From positions 1 to 6,102 of the forward strand of contig UQVF01000066.1 in NCBI GenBank assembly GCA_900544365.1: a stretch of DNA of 6,102 bases, in the 5' to 3' direction. The position numbers and the translations under genes were made by a program. Below, one piece after another: positions 6,066 to 6,102 of the stretch. The stretch comes from an uncultured Veillonella sp. GTDB lineage: Bacteria; Bacillota; Negativicutes; Veillonellales; Veillonellaceae. Each line of letters begins with the position of its first letter. Within the stretch, counting starts at the first letter, position 1. Below the pieces are notes generated by a model. It saw only the letters and a program-made list of their open reading frames with translations. It was not told the DNA's origin and did no database searches.

Positions 6066-6102
6066 TAGTTATAAATTACACGAATTGTGTTATTTATAAC
6101 TA
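6066..6102 (-). terminator. 16-bp hairpin at the window edge, probable terminator of an off-window gene
   Basis: Arms 6066-6081 and 6087-6102 pair over 16 bp with one mismatch around the loop GAATT. On the minus strand the stem is followed by ATTTTTTGGG, a clear T tract. The stem is AT-rich and therefore weak, but length and T run support a terminator for a minus-strand gene starting beyond the right edge. The palindrome may extend past the window, and a protein-binding operator is the alternative. Confidence 0.55.

Larger units (their letters stand above)
5631..6102. other. AT-rich region with no gene, upstream of the 3D-domain gene
   Basis: This stretch of about 470 bp has no supported coding sequence; the one open frame at 5896-6099 has no ribosome binding site and a composition like the surrounding AT-rich DNA. 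It holds the 3D-gene promoter (5651-5680), a DnaA-box-like cluster (5876-5914), a lone weak DnaA-like 9-mer CTGTCCACA (6042-6050), and a terminal hairpin (6066-6102). T-rich runs at 5740-5840 could be easily unwound DNA. Confidence 0.6.

Noticed and set aside
5896..6099. + strand open frame of 67 codons at the right edge
   Set aside because: No ribosome binding site; it starts inside the DnaA-like cluster and runs through the terminal hairpin. The translation resembles no protein I know.

Overview
This looks like a chromosomal window from a low-GC member of the Firmicutes. Gene content, strong GGAGG-type ribosome binding sites and the KsgA and RnmV sequences fit the Negativicutes, and Veillonella is my best guess. 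The genus is inference from remembered family resemblance, not a database match.

Left edge (1-235): the last 63 codons of an ISL3-family transposase on the + strand, followed by the element's terminal inverted repeat. Next comes a minus-strand, membrane-anchored polysaccharide deacetylase (313-1149), whose predicted mRNA begins with a 14-bp hairpin. An AT-rich gap leads to a + strand sodium/glutamate symporter, gltS (1599-2843), closed by a strong bidirectional terminator.

The right half is a minus-strand housekeeping block. In transcription order it holds a G5/3D-domain cell-wall protein (YabE-like, 5630-4980), ribonuclease M5 (rnmV, 4451-3912) and 16S rRNA dimethyltransferase (ksgA, 3900-3037). 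This is the order yabE-rnmV-ksgA known from Bacillus subtilis. rnmV and ksgA are 11 bp apart and form a small rRNA-maturation operon: 5S processing followed by 16S dimethylation. A terminator hairpin lies after ksgA.

Two non-coding stretches are the most interesting parts. Between the 3D gene and rnmV lies a 361-bp foldback locus (4611-4971). Four pairs of inverted arms are nested in one consistent order, with near-identical outer ends of about 48 bp. It resembles a non-autonomous mobile element or a diverged palindrome, and it separates genes that are usually close together. Upstream of the 3D gene, an AT-rich gene-free region (5690-6065) carries three DnaA-box-like 9-mers in 39 bp in alternating orientation, which could be an origin or a DnaA-binding locus. 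The window ends in a 16-bp AT-rich hairpin that looks like the terminator of a minus-strand gene beyond the edge.
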